Part shown: piece after piece, positions 8,765 through 17,231 of the stretch
Position numbering within the stretch: position 1 is the stretch's first letter
Layout: each line of letters starts with the position of its first letter
Assembly: GCA_910588195.1 (NCBI GenBank)
Contig: CAJUPN010000001.1
Span: forward strand, 277,915-341,914
Reading direction: 5' to 3'
DNA from: an uncultured Bacilli bacterium
Lineage (GTDB): Bacteria > Bacillota_I > Bacilli_A > RF39 > UBA660
DNA: 64,000 nucleotides
Program-made: the position numbers and the translations under genes
The notes under the pieces: model-generated
The model's input: the letters and a program-made list of their open reading frames with translations, nothing else
What the model was told of the DNA's origin: nothing
Database searches by the model: none

Positions 8765-9574
8765 ATGGAAAGAAAAGAAGAAACAAAAATACAAGGAGGA
8801 AGGGATGTGAAAGCAAACAAGTATAACAACAACAAAAAGTATCGTGATTATTTAAGACTAATCCGTAATATGAATGCAGAACAAAAAGAAGCATTTGAAA
8901 ATTTACTTAATGATGTTAGAAAGTTGAAAGATGCAGCAGAAGAGAAAAATATTACAAGAAAGCAATTTACTAAAGCTTTATTCATCGTTGATATGAATAA
9001 TGGATTTGTAAATTTTGGAGCTATGCATAATAAAGAATATAATAGTTTAGTTCCAGAGCAACTTAGATTAATTGAAAAATTTAGAAAAGAAGAACAACTA
9101 GTAAACTTCATTATGGAAGGACATTTAGAAGATGCAGTTGAATTTATGCTTTATCCCGATCACTGTGTGGATGGTTCAGAAGAAAGTGAGCTAATTCCGG
9201 AGTTTAAAGCCGAAGAAAATAAAGAAAATACCAATATTTATTATAAGAATTCTATTAATGGTGGACTTAATATGGATTTAGCTGTTGATTTAGAAGACTG
9301 GCAAGATTTAAAAGAAATCGTAATTGCTGGTGTATGTACTGACCTTTGTGTATTAGATTTTGCTAAAACATTGGCAAGATTAGTTGAAGAAGTAAATAGA
9401 CACATACATATCTTTGTCGTAGCAAGTGCAGTATCTACTTTTGATGCTCCAGGACACGATAGAGACGCAGAAACAGAATATGCATTTGAAGTAATGCGTA
9501 AGTCAGGAATTGAAGTAGTTGATGATTTTGAACACTTAGAAAGACGTGAAAAGGAATTAAAGCTTGTAGCTTAA
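8765..9574 (+). CDS. pncA: Nicotinamidase-like isochorismatase-family hydrolase
   Basis: Predicted to deamidate nicotinamide to nicotinate, the first step of the salvage pathway encoded downstream. Family residues are visible: the catalytic Asp in FIVDMNNGF (D76), a PDHCVDGSEESEL segment (131-143), Lys161, and the nucleophile Cys195 in VCTDLCV. The protein has an unusual ~70-residue charged N-terminal extension. Two starts are possible: ATG 8765 (269 residues) and in-frame GTG 8807, which has a much stronger ribosome site (AAGGAGG at 8791-8797) and gives 255 residues. The classical DWHP metal-site motif is not clear, so substrate assignment relies partly on the following NAD genes. Confidence 0.83.
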   Translation: MERKEETKIQGGRDVKANKYNNNKKYRDYLRLIRNMNAEQKEAFENLLNDVRKLKDAAEEKNITRKQFTKALFIVDMNNGFVNFGAMHNKEYNSLVPEQLRLIEKFRKEEQLVNFIMEGHLEDAVEFMLYPDHCVDGSEESELIPEFKAEENKENTNIYYKNSINGGLNMDLAVDLEDWQDLKEIVIAGVCTDLCVLDFAKTLARLVEEVNRHIHIFVVASAVSTFDAPGHDRDAETEYAFEVMRKSGIEVVDDFEHLERREKELKLVA

Positions 9575-9591
9575 TATTTTTTACGGACTTG

Positions 9592-9612
9592 TTATTAATA
9601 AAAAGTAAATAA
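9592..9612 (+). promoter_or_regulatory. Operator-like palindrome 3 upstream of pncB
   Basis: TTATTAA (9592-9598), seven bases, TAAATAA (9606-9612): one mismatch from palindrome 1 with identical spacing, in the 66-bp gap between pncA and pncB. Confidence 0.5.
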
Positions 9613-9640
9613 GAGAAAAAGAAAGAGAGAGATTAATTTT

Positions 9641-11110
9641 ATGAAAATGTTTAATGGATATGAAAGATTACCAAGAAATTATAGTTTATTATCAGATAAT
9701 TATGAACACAAGATGGGTCAAGGATATTTACTTGACGGAAAAAAAGATGAAGTAGCAGGATTTGATGTCTTCTTTAGAAGAGTGCCAAATAATGGTGGAT
9801 ACGCTGTTATGGCGGGACTTGATAAAGTTATATCTTATATTGAAAACCTACACTTTGGTGAAAGAGAATTAAGATATTTTAAAAGAGCAGGATTTACTGA
9901 TGAATATATTGAATACTTAAAGAATTTTAAATTTAGTGGAACTATTAAAGCTATTCCTGATGGAACACCAGTATTTCCAAATGAACCTTTAATTACTGTT
10001 ATTGCACCAATTATTGAAGCACAAATTGTTGAAACAGCTGTACTTTGTTTAATAAATGGAGCAATGGAACATGCAACAGGTGCAAGACGTATAATTGAAG
10101 CAACTCCTAAAGGTGTTGGAGTTATGGAATTTGGTTCACGTCGTGCTGATGGAACTGAAGCGGCAATTGATTCATCACTTTATGGAATGATGGCTGGCTG
10201 TGTTGGAACTAGTAATGATTTAGCTGCTGATATGGTTAATAAAATTGGTTTAGGTACAATGGCCCACAGTGATATTGAAAGTTATCCTGATGAATTATCA
10301 GCATTTAAAGCATTTGCTAAAACTTATCCAGAAAATTGTATATTATTAGTTGATACATATGATACTTTAAGAAGTGGAATACCTAACGCTATTGAAACTT
10401 ATAAATGGATGGAAGAAAATGGAATTCCAACTGACCATATTGGTATTCGTATTGATTCAGGAGATTTAGCTTATCTATCTAAAGAAGCAAGACATATGCT
10501 AGTTGAAGCAGGATTTCCACAAGCAAAAATTTGTTTAAGTAATGGCCTAACAGCAGAAACTATTGAAACTTTAATTCAACAAGGTGCAGAATTTGACTCT
10601 TTAGGAGTAGGTGATAATATTAGTAAACCAGAAGGTAGAATGGGCTGTGTTTATAAAGAAATTGCTTTACAAAGTGATGGTGAGTGGGTTCCTAAAATTA
10701 AATTAAGTGAAGATGCTATTAAGATAGTTAATCCCGATTTAAAAGATTTATATCGTGCATATGACAAAGAAACAGGATATGCTGTTGCAGATATTATGAC
10801 TCGTGTTGGTGAAGAAATTAATATTGATGATTTGATTATCGTAAGTCCAACAGACTACCTAAAAAGAAAAAGAATTATCGATTTTACTATTGTGCCTCTA
10901 CAACAAACAATATTTGAAGAAGGTAAACTTGTCTTTGATGATCCAGATTTAGATACTACTAAAGCTTACTGTGAAGCCCAAATGGCTACTATTTACCCAG
11001 AAGTAAAAAGAACAACTGAACCTCAAACATATCATGTTAGCGGAACAGAAGAATATGTTAATTTTAAAAACAACTTGATTCAAGAACATAGAGCTTTAGT
11101 TCTTAAGTAG
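9641..11110 (+). CDS. pncB: Nicotinate phosphoribosyltransferase
   Basis: 489 residues, the usual length. It converts nicotinate and PRPP to nicotinate mononucleotide with ATP. Family signatures are intact: LLSDNYEHKMGQGY near the N-terminus, MEFGSRRADG, the HSDIESYPDELSAF segment containing the phosphorylated His, LLVDTYDTLRSG and IRIDSGDLAYLS. It follows pncA after a 66-bp gap carrying palindrome 3 and is followed after 6 bp by the Nudix gene. Confidence 0.96.
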   Translation: MKMFNGYERLPRNYSLLSDNYEHKMGQGYLLDGKKDEVAGFDVFFRRVPNNGGYAVMAGLDKVISYIENLHFGERELRYFKRAGFTDEYIEYLKNFKFSGTIKAIPDGTPVFPNEPLITVIAPIIEAQIVETAVLCLINGAMEHATGARRIIEATPKGVGVMEFGSRRADGTEAAIDSSLYGMMAGCVGTSNDLAADMVNKIGLGTMAHSDIESYPDELSAFKAFAKTYPENCILLVDTYDTLRSGIPNAIETYKWMEENGIPTDHIGIRIDSGDLAYLSKEARHMLVEAGFPQAKICLSNGLTAETIETLIQQGAEFDSLGVGDNISKPEGRMGCVYKEIALQSDGEWVPKIKLSEDAIKIVNPDLKDLYRAYDKETGYAVADIMTRVGEEINIDDLIIVSPTDYLKRKRIIDFTIVPLQQTIFEEGKLVFDDPDLDTTKAYCEAQMATIYPEVKRTTEPQTYHVSGTEEYVNFKNNLIQEHRALVLK

Positions 11111-11116
11111 GTAATT

Positions 11117-11725
11117 ATGAGAACTAGAAAAATAATTAAAGAGTTGGAGAATTTGAAAAAAGAGCTAAGTGTTGCAAGTATAAAACAGGTACCTCCAACT
11201 GAAAAAAGTTTTTTAACAGTAGAAAATTATCAAGTAATTTTAAATAATGGAGCTATATTTAATCGTCAGAAACTTGTTAAAAATAAAAGAGATGGAAATG
11301 CTGTTGTAATTGTACCAATAACAGAAGATAATAAATCTTTTGTTATTGTACAACCAAGAGTATTTACAGCTTCTGGTTTGGGTGTTGAAATTCCCGCAGG
11401 ATATATTGACCAGGGGGAAACAGAAGAAGAAGCTGCTAGAAGAGAACTTAGAGAAGAAATAGGTTGTGAAGCAGATAAATTAATACCTTTAAAATCATAT
11501 TATCAAGATCAAGGAATATCTGGTGCTTATAATACTTGTTTTTTAGCTTTAGGTTGTCGTGAATGTTATCAACAAAAGTTAGATAGAGATGAGTATATTA
11601 AATATATTAAATGTTCTTTTAACGATTTAACTTATTTAGTTAATGCTAGAATTATTAATGATGCTAATGGTATAATAGCAATAGAAGAGGCTAAAAAAGT
11701 TATGAGAAGATTAAAGAGAAGATAA
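11117..11725 (+). CDS. Nudix hydrolase, probable ADP-ribose pyrophosphatase
   Basis: 202 residues. The complete Nudix box runs from Gly95 to Gly116 (GYIDQGET, then AARRELREEIG), preceded by VEIPAG, which is typical of ADP-sugar pyrophosphatases (NudF-like). Its place inside the NAD cluster fits hydrolysis of ADP-ribose or recycling of a dinucleotide by-product. It starts 6 bp after pncB and stops 15 bp before nadE, so it is co-transcribed. Confidence 0.88.
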   Translation: MRTRKIIKELENLKKELSVASIKQVPPTEKSFLTVENYQVILNNGAIFNRQKLVKNKRDGNAVVIVPITEDNKSFVIVQPRVFTASGLGVEIPAGYIDQGETEEEAARRELREEIGCEADKLIPLKSYYQDQGISGAYNTCFLALGCRECYQQKLDRDEYIKYIKCSFNDLTYLVNARIINDANGIIAIEEAKKVMRRLKRR

Positions 11726-11740
11726 ATGGAGGAATAATTT

Positions 11741-13666
11741 ATGGATAAGAAATTTGGATTTATGAGAGTTGGAGCTGCTACTCCTAAACTTGAAATTAGT
11801 AATGTTAAATTTAATGTTGACGAAATAAAAAAAATAATGGATGAATCATTAAAAAATGGGGTAGAAGTTACTTTATTTCCTGAGTTATCTTTGACAGGAT
11901 ATACTTGTGCAGATTTATTTTTAAATGATCATTTATTAGATGAAGCTATTAAGGGATTAATTGATTTAAAAAACTATACAAAAAAGGTAAAGGGAGTATT
12001 TATAGTTGGGCTTCCTGTTAGATTAGATAATCAACTATTTAATACAGCTGCAGTTTTAGAAAATGGACATATACTTGGAATTGTACCAAAAACTTATATT
12101 CCAAATTATGGAGAGTTTTATGAAAAAAGATGGTTTAGTGAAGATAATAGAAGATTAAGCGATAGCATAGTTATTGATGGTGAAGAAATTCCGTTTAAAA
12201 CAAATATTTTATTTCAAGAAAAGGGAGATTCAAGAAGAACTCTTGGTATTGAAATATGTGAGGATTTATGGTGTACATATCCTCCAAGTAGTGACTTAAC
12301 GATAAGAGGAGCTAAAGTCATATTTAACTTATCTGCTTCAAATGAAATAATTGGTAAAAGTGAATATCGTAAGTCATTAATTAAAAGTCAATCAGAAAAG
12401 ACTATAAGTGCATATGTTTATGCTTCAAGTGGAATAAATGAATCGACAACTGATTTAGTCTTTTCTGGAGCTTCTTTTATTTATGAAAATGGTCATTTAC
12501 TAAGTAAAAATAATCGTTTTGATTTTGAATCTAATTTAATTTTTAATGATGTTGATTTAGCAAGAATAGATGCAATGCGTGTTAAAGATATATCTTACAT
12601 GGGCGTTATAAAAGATCGTGATAAAAAGTATGATATAGCTTACTTTGATGGGTATGCTCCAGATAATGAACTTATTCGTAAATATACACCATCTCCATTT
12701 GTTCCATCTTCATTAAATAATCGAAATGAAAGATGTGAAGAAATATTAAATATTCAAGCAAATGCTTTAGCAAAACGTATGAAGTCAACGGGAATAAAAC
12801 GTGCTGTTATTGGAATATCGGGTGGTTTAGATTCTACTTTAGCTTTTTTAGTAGTTATCAAGGCTTATGATATTTTGGGTCTTCCTCATGAAGATATTTA
12901 TGGTATAACAATGCCTGGTTTTGGAACAACAAATAGAACATATACTAATTCTTGTGAATTTGTTAAATTATATGGAGCTACTTTAAAAGAAGTAAATATT
13001 AAGGATGCTTGTTTACAACATTTTAAAGATATTGATCATGATTCAGCTAATCTTGATGTTACTTATGAAAATGTTCAAGCAAGAGAAAGAACACAGATAC
13101 TAATGGACTATGCAAATAAAATTGGTGGTTTAGTAATTGGTACTGGAGATCTTTCAGAATTATGTTTAGGATGGTGCACTTATAATGGTGATCATATGAG
13201 TATGTATGCAGTAAATGTTTCTATCCCCAAAACCTTAGTTAAATATTTAGTATCTTATTATGCTGAGAATGAGAGTAGCGATGAGAGAAGAAATATAATC
13301 AATGATATATTAGAGACTCCCGTTTCTCCTGAATTACTTCCACCAAGTGACAAAGATGAGATTTTACAACAAACTGAAAGTATAGTTGGTCCATATATAT
13401 TACATGATTTTTATATATATCATTTCTTAAGATATGGAGCTAGTCCAGAAAAAATTAAATATTTAGCAGAGCATGCTTTTGAAGGAAGTTTTTCTAAAGA
13501 AGAAATAGATAAATGGTTAAATTTCTTTATTAAGAGATTCTTCTCACAACAATTTAAACGTAGTTGTATTCCTGATGGTCCAAAAGTTGGAACTATTAGT
13601 ATTTCTCCAAGAGGAGATTTAAGAATGCCAAGTGATGCTTCTAGTAAGATGTGGACTTTGAAATAA
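11741..13666 (+). CDS. nadE: Glutamine-dependent NAD+ synthetase
   Basis: 641 residues in two domains. The N-terminal nitrilase-type glutaminase shows the catalytic triad Glu48 (LFPELS), Lys117 (VPKTY) and Cys173 (EICEDLW). The C-terminal ATP-pyrophosphatase domain starts near 355 with the P-loop GISGGLDST and contains GTGDLSELCLGW. It amidates nicotinate adenine dinucleotide to NAD+ using ammonia channelled from glutamine. GGAGGA lies upstream of ATG 11741. It is followed by an imperfect hairpin without a clear T run (13672-13705). Confidence 0.96.
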   Translation: MDKKFGFMRVGAATPKLEISNVKFNVDEIKKIMDESLKNGVEVTLFPELSLTGYTCADLFLNDHLLDEAIKGLIDLKNYTKKVKGVFIVGLPVRLDNQLFNTAAVLENGHILGIVPKTYIPNYGEFYEKRWFSEDNRRLSDSIVIDGEEIPFKTNILFQEKGDSRRTLGIEICEDLWCTYPPSSDLTIRGAKVIFNLSASNEIIGKSEYRKSLIKSQSEKTISAYVYASSGINESTTDLVFSGASFIYENGHLLSKNNRFDFESNLIFNDVDLARIDAMRVKDISYMGVIKDRDKKYDIAYFDGYAPDNELIRKYTPSPFVPSSLNNRNERCEEILNIQANALAKRMKSTGIKRAVIGISGGLDSTLAFLVVIKAYDILGLPHEDIYGITMPGFGTTNRTYTNSCEFVKLYGATLKEVNIKDACLQHFKDIDHDSANLDVTYENVQARERTQILMDYANKIGGLVIGTGDLSELCLGWCTYNGDHMSMYAVNVSIPKTLVKYLVSYYAENESSDERRNIINDILETPVSPELLPPSDKDEILQQTESIVGPYILHDFYIYHFLRYGASPEKIKYLAEHAFEGSFSKEEIDKWLNFFIKRFFSQQFKRSCIPDGPKVGTISISPRGDLRMPSDASSKMWTLK

Positions 13667-13671
13667 AGATA

Positions 13672-13705
13672 TATAAATATACAGTAAAACTGTGTATTTA
13701 TATCT
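13672..13705 (+). terminator. Imperfect hairpin after nadE, termination uncertain
   Basis: AGATATATAAATATACAG pairs with CTGTGTATTTATATCT (two bulged bases) across an A-rich loop. No T run follows, so it may be a processing or attenuation structure rather than a full terminator. Confidence 0.45.
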
Positions 13706-13770
13706 AATGTTTGATATTAACAATAAAATAAGAAGATGTTAAAAAACTTATTAAAAAAGGAATATAAATT

Positions 13771-13881
13771 ATGAAGAATATTAATGCTAAAAATTTAAAT
13801 AAATTATTTGAACTATATTGTTGTTTAAACTATGATATAATGAACTTAGAGAAAAAATATAAAAATATATTCTCGAGTTAG
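13771..13881 (+). CDS. Possible 36-residue leader ORF upstream of prs
   Basis: ATG 13771 preceded by AAAAGGAA at a usable distance; 36 codons ending TAG at 13879-13881, 16 bp before the prs start. The predicted peptide is charged with a Cys-Cys pair. A strong extended -10 (13833-13841) lies inside it, so the frame may be fortuitous. Confidence 0.25.
   Translation: MKNINAKNLNKLFELYCCLNYDIMNLEKKYKNIFSS
13833..13841 (+). promoter_or_regulatory. Extended -10 promoter for prs and downstream genes
   Basis: TG-A-TATAAT at 13833-13841 (TATAAT 13836-13841), with no good -35. It would start transcription near 13848, about 50 bp before prs. Confidence 0.65.
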
Positions 13882-13897
13882 TAAGGGTGGTAAGGTT

Positions 13898-14986
13898 ATG
13901 AAAAAAATTAATAATTTAAAATTAATTGTATTGGATAATGCGAAAGAATTAGGTATGTTAGTTAACAATCATTTAAATGTTTTTAGAGAAACTGATACTA
14001 ATTATATAGTGCCTATTAAAAATTCACGTTTTTCAAATGGGGAAGGTAAAGTTGAAATATGTGAGTCTGTACGTGAGCAAGATGTTTATATTATTTCTGA
14101 TATAGGAAATTATTCTTGTTCGTATAAAATGCGTGGAGTTGATCATCCAATGGGTCCAGATGAGCATTTTGCTGATGTTAAAAGAGTAATTGCAGCTACA
14201 TCTAATCATGCAAATAGAATATCGGTTTTGATGCCTTTAATGTATGAATCTCGTCAACACAAAAGAAAGGGAAGAGAATCATTAGACTGTGCAATGGGGC
14301 TTCAAGAGCTTGAAGATTTTGGAATTAAAAGTTATATTACTTTTGATGCTCATGATCCTAGTGTTGCAAACGCAGTTCCTAAAATGGCCTTCGAAAATTT
14401 TTATTCTACAAGTAAAATTCTTGAAACTATGTATGAAAAAGATATAACTGATGTGAATAATTTGCTTATATTAGCTCCAGATATGGGAGCAGTTGAAAGA
14501 GCTCGTTATTATGCTGATATTATCGGATGTGATGTTGGTTGTTTTAATAAGAGAAGAGATTATTCTCGTTTAGTAAATGGTAAAAATCCAATAATTGCTC
14601 ATGATTATTTAGGTAGAGATCTTAGTGGTAAAGATATTATTATAGTTGATGATATGATTGCTAGTGGTGGAAGTGTTTTAGATGTTGCTGAAAGAGCTAA
14701 GAAAATGGGAGCAAATAAAGTGTTTATAAGTGCAACGTTTGCTTTATTTACGGAAGGTATTGAAGCTTTTGAAAAAGCTTTTGCAGATAAAATAATTGAC
14801 CGCGTATATTCAACAAATTTAACTTATGTTCCTGAAAGTATTAAAAATTTACCTTGGTATGTGGAAGTTGATTCTTCTGAAAAAATTGCTGAAATTATTA
14901 ATAATTTGAATTTAGGTAAATCTTTAGAGAAAATACATCATGATGGAAATGAAACTTATAAAAAACTAAGACAAATGAAAAAATAA
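13898..14986 (+). CDS. prs: Ribose-phosphate pyrophosphokinase (PRPP synthetase)
   Basis: 362 residues, somewhat longer than the ~315 of classical enzymes and resembling the divergent clostridial/mollicute type. The PRPP-binding loop is clear (VDDMIASGGS, about residues 251-260). The N-terminal half has FSNGEGKVEI, an ESRQHKRKGRE segment and FDAHDPS. It makes PRPP, the co-substrate of PncB, which explains its place in the NAD cluster. GGGTGG lies upstream of ATG 13898, and nadD follows after 22 bp. Confidence 0.92.
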   Translation: MKKINNLKLIVLDNAKELGMLVNNHLNVFRETDTNYIVPIKNSRFSNGEGKVEICESVREQDVYIISDIGNYSCSYKMRGVDHPMGPDEHFADVKRVIAATSNHANRISVLMPLMYESRQHKRKGRESLDCAMGLQELEDFGIKSYITFDAHDPSVANAVPKMAFENFYSTSKILETMYEKDITDVNNLLILAPDMGAVERARYYADIIGCDVGCFNKRRDYSRLVNGKNPIIAHDYLGRDLSGKDIIIVDDMIASGGSVLDVAERAKKMGANKVFISATFALFTEGIEAFEKAFADKIIDRVYSTNLTYVPESIKNLPWYVEVDSSEKIAEIINNLNLGKSLEKIHHDGNETYKKLRQMKK

Positions 14987-15008
14987 TTAATGAAAGGGGA
15001 AGTATTTT

Positions 15009-15587
15009 ATGAGAATAGGAGTCTTTGGTGGTTCTTTTAATCCCCCACATAAAATGCATGAAGATATTGCTCATTCATTAAAAAAGAGTGATTTATTAGA
15101 TAAAATTATTTTTGTACCAACAGGAAGTGAATATAAATATAAGAATAATTTACTTCCTGATCAAAATAGATATGATATGGTTAAATTAATTACTGATGCG
15201 TATGACTATTTAGATGTATCTGATTATGAATTAAAAAGTGAAGTTGTATATACTTGTGAAACTTTAGCGTACTTTAAAGATAAGTATCCAAAAGATGAGA
15301 TATATTTTATTTGTGGTCTTGATAATTTAAGTTATATAGACTCATGGAAGAATGCTGAATATATTTTAAATAATTTTAAAATATTAGTTATAAAAAGAGA
15401 TACAGATGATTTAGAGAAAGTTATGAAAAGACTTGATGCTTATAAATCTAATATATTAGTTGTTGATATGAAAGAAAATCCTATATCTTCAACAGCTATT
15501 AGAAAAGATATAACAGATTCAAACAATAGTGTTTATCTTAATGAAAATGTGTTAAAATATATTAAAGACAATGATTTATATAGATAG
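15009..15587 (+). CDS. nadD: Nicotinate-nucleotide adenylyltransferase
   Basis: 192 residues, normal length. It transfers AMP to nicotinate mononucleotide to give nicotinate adenine dinucleotide. The N-terminus GVFGGSFNPPH and the C-terminal ISSTAIR motif identify the family. The nucleotidyltransferase HxGH is altered to HKMH (His15, Lys16, Met17, His18): both His are kept but the Gly is Met. The AAGGGGAAG ribosome site precedes ATG 15009. It is followed after 9 bp by the CinA-like gene. Confidence 0.93.
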   Translation: MRIGVFGGSFNPPHKMHEDIAHSLKKSDLLDKIIFVPTGSEYKYKNNLLPDQNRYDMVKLITDAYDYLDVSDYELKSEVVYTCETLAYFKDKYPKDEIYFICGLDNLSYIDSWKNAEYILNNFKILVIKRDTDDLEKVMKRLDAYKSNILVVDMKENPISSTAIRKDITDSNNSVYLNENVLKYIKDNDLYR

Positions 15588-15596
15588 GGTGAATAT

Positions 15597-16079
15597 ATGA
15601 AATTATATGAAGAAATTATCCATATTTTACAAAGTAAAGAATGTCATGTTGCAACAATGGAATCATGTACAGGAGGCTCAGTAGCTAGTGAGATAACTAA
15701 TCATAATGGGGCTAGTGAAATATTAAAATTTTCTGCTGTAACTTATTCTAATGAATTTAAAATAAAAATGGGAGTAGATCCTAAAGTTATTGATGAGTAT
15801 TCTGTATATTCAATTGAAACAGCTGTTGAAATGGCAAAGAATATTTCTTTATTTTCTGATGCTGATTATGGAATTGGGATAACTGGAAAATTAAATAATC
15901 CTGATCCTTCAAATAAATATGGCGAAGATGATCAAGTCTTTATTAGTATTTATGATAGAAAAAATGATATCTTTTATAAATACGAACAAAAAGCAGATAA
16001 AGAAAAAACAAGAAAAGAAAATAAAGAAGATATAATTTATTTTATTGGTCAACAATTTTTAGAAATTATAAATAATTAG
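15597..16079 (+). CDS. pncC: CinA C-terminal domain protein, probable NMN deamidase
   Basis: 160 residues, the size of stand-alone PncC proteins. Family motifs include ESCTGGSVAS (about 22-31), AVTYSNEFKIKMG and the IGITGKL segment. PncC-type enzymes deamidate nicotinamide mononucleotide back to nicotinate mononucleotide, feeding NadD, which lies immediately upstream. The GITG(I/P) region is shortened compared with typical members, so activity is inferred. Confidence 0.85.
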   Translation: MKLYEEIIHILQSKECHVATMESCTGGSVASEITNHNGASEILKFSAVTYSNEFKIKMGVDPKVIDEYSVYSIETAVEMAKNISLFSDADYGIGITGKLNNPDPSNKYGEDDQVFISIYDRKNDIFYKYEQKADKEKTRKENKEDIIYFIGQQFLEIINN

Positions 16080-16089
16080 AGGTGAATCT

Positions 16090-16911
16090 ATGGAGTATAA
16101 AAGTGAAAAAGAATTCTTAGCGGCATACAATCCAGATGAATTTAAAAGGGTTAGTATTACGGCTGATGTGTTGCTTTTGAGTGTTTCAAGTTATGAAAGT
16201 GACAATTATCGTAAAACTGATGAAAAGCATATGTCAGTTCTTTTAATAAAAAGAGATACTTATCCTTTTAAAAATAAATGGTGTTTTCCAGGGGGATTTG
16301 TTCAATATGATGAAAATTTGGATGATGCACCAGCAAGAATATTAAAAAGTGAAACAAATTTAACAGATATTTATTTAGAACAAATATATACTTATGGTGA
16401 TACAAAAAGAGATCCAAGAATGAGAGTACTATCAACAGCTTATATGGCTTTGGTTGATAAGAATAAATTAGTTGGAAAAATAAGTGATAATGCAAGTTGG
16501 TTTGATATAAAAATATTAGAAGAAAATAATATTATAGATATATTTTTAACAAATGGCGAAAAAGATATTACGGTTAAAATAAAAAAAGTTTTGAGAGAAG
16601 CAACAACTGATCGTTATGATTTTGAGATTGTAGAAAATAAAGATTTGGCATTTGATCACGCAAAAGTTTTACTAAGTGGTATTGAAAGACTTAGAAATAA
16701 AGTTAATTATACAGATATTGTCTTTAATATGATGCCAGAATATTTTACTTTGGGAGAACTTCAAACTGTATATGAAGTAATTTTAAATAAAAAGTTACTA
16801 GATCCTGCTTTTAGAAGAATTATAGAACCTAAGGTTGTTAAAACTGATAAAATGCGAACAGGTGAGGGTCACAGACCATCTGTATTATTTAAATATAAGA
16901 ACAACAAGTAG
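16090..16911 (+). CDS. nrtR: NrtR-type Nudix transcriptional regulator
   Basis: 273 residues: an N-terminal Nudix fold (about 20-155) joined to a C-terminal winged-helix domain (about 175-265). The Nudix box is degenerate (GGFVQYDENLDDAPARIL), lacking the catalytic REL.EE, as is usual for NrtR regulators that sense ADP-ribose or related NAD metabolites rather than hydrolyse them. The C-terminal part YFTLGELQTVYEVIL with FRR(I) matches the helix-turn-helix region of this family. Last gene of the cluster; the likely ligand of the three palindromes at 8663, 8718 and 9592. Confidence 0.9.
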   Translation: MEYKSEKEFLAAYNPDEFKRVSITADVLLLSVSSYESDNYRKTDEKHMSVLLIKRDTYPFKNKWCFPGGFVQYDENLDDAPARILKSETNLTDIYLEQIYTYGDTKRDPRMRVLSTAYMALVDKNKLVGKISDNASWFDIKILEENNIIDIFLTNGEKDITVKIKKVLREATTDRYDFEIVENKDLAFDHAKVLLSGIERLRNKVNYTDIVFNMMPEYFTLGELQTVYEVILNKKLLDPAFRRIIEPKVVKTDKMRTGEGHRPSVLFKYKNNK

Positions 16912-16946
16912 TATTGATATGAAATTTTTATATTTAAAGAAAATAC

Positions 16947-16976
16947 TTGCTGCTATGTGATTTTTAATGTTATAAT
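16947..16976 (+). promoter_or_regulatory. Promoter of the antisense RNA of toxin locus A
   Basis: TTGCTG at 16947-16952, 18-bp spacer, extended -10 TG-T-TATAAT ending at 16976. Confidence 0.7.
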
Positions 16977-17010
16977 TAATGTGTCAAGGAAACTTGCATA
17001 AAATAAAAAA

Positions 17011-17045
17011 GGAATACCTAGTTTTGAAGAGATAGGTACTATTCC
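17011..17045 (-). terminator. Terminator of the locus A peptide mRNA (minus strand)
   Basis: On the minus strand GGAATA-gta-CCTA pairs with TAGG-TATTCC and is followed by TTTTTTATTT (17010-17001). Confidence 0.75.
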
Positions 17046-17060
17046 AAAATAATTTTGTTT

Positions 17061-17090
17061 AGTACCGACTTATACAGTTGGTACTATTTT
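17061..17090 (+). terminator. Terminator of the locus A antisense RNA
   Basis: AGTACCGACT (17061-17070) pairs with AGTTGGTACT (17076-17085), one G-U pair, then ATTTTTATT. Confidence 0.8.
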
Positions 17091-17162
17091 TATTAGAATG
17101 ATTAAAATCACAATAATAAGGAGTATTATGATATTCATTAGAGTTTTCTCTGATTTTCTCAT
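17070..17162 (-). CDS. 30-residue hydrophobic peptide, candidate type I toxin
   Basis: ATG 17162 reading down to TAA 17072-17070. There is a near-perfect ribosome site, AAGGAGGTGA (17176-17167). The peptide has a charged N-terminus (MRKSEKT), about 18 consecutive aliphatic residues (Ile/Leu/Val) and a short KIVPTV end, the profile of membrane-acting type I toxins (Fst, TxpA, BsrG class), though I recognise no direct homologue. A good promoter (17232-17260, minus) and terminator (17011-17045, minus) bound a ~225-nt mRNA. In the mRNA leader CTCCTT is complementary to the ribosome site across a self-complementary ACTTTTAAAAGT loop, so translation should be occluded. A convergent RNA covers its 3' end. 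Confidence 0.72.
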   Translation of the reverse strand: MRKSEKTLMNIIILLIIVILIILIKIVPTV

Positions 17163-17231
17163 AATTTCACCTCCTTCCACTTTTAAAAGTAAAGGAGAAT
17201 AGTACCTAAAATAACCAAGTATTCCAAATTG

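Larger units (their letters stand above)
16983..17092 (+). ncRNA. Candidate antitoxin RNA, locus A
   Basis: An RNA of about 110 nt is predicted from the promoter at 16947-16976 to the terminator at 17061-17090 (AGTACCGACT, loop TATAC, AGTTGGTACT, then ATTTTT). No convincing ORF lies inside. It is complementary to the last bases and the 3' untranslated part of the minus-strand peptide mRNA (17070-17162). It contains a same-sense copy of that mRNA's 5' leader (GGAATAC...TAGGTACTATTC, 17011-17044). Confidence 0.68.
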
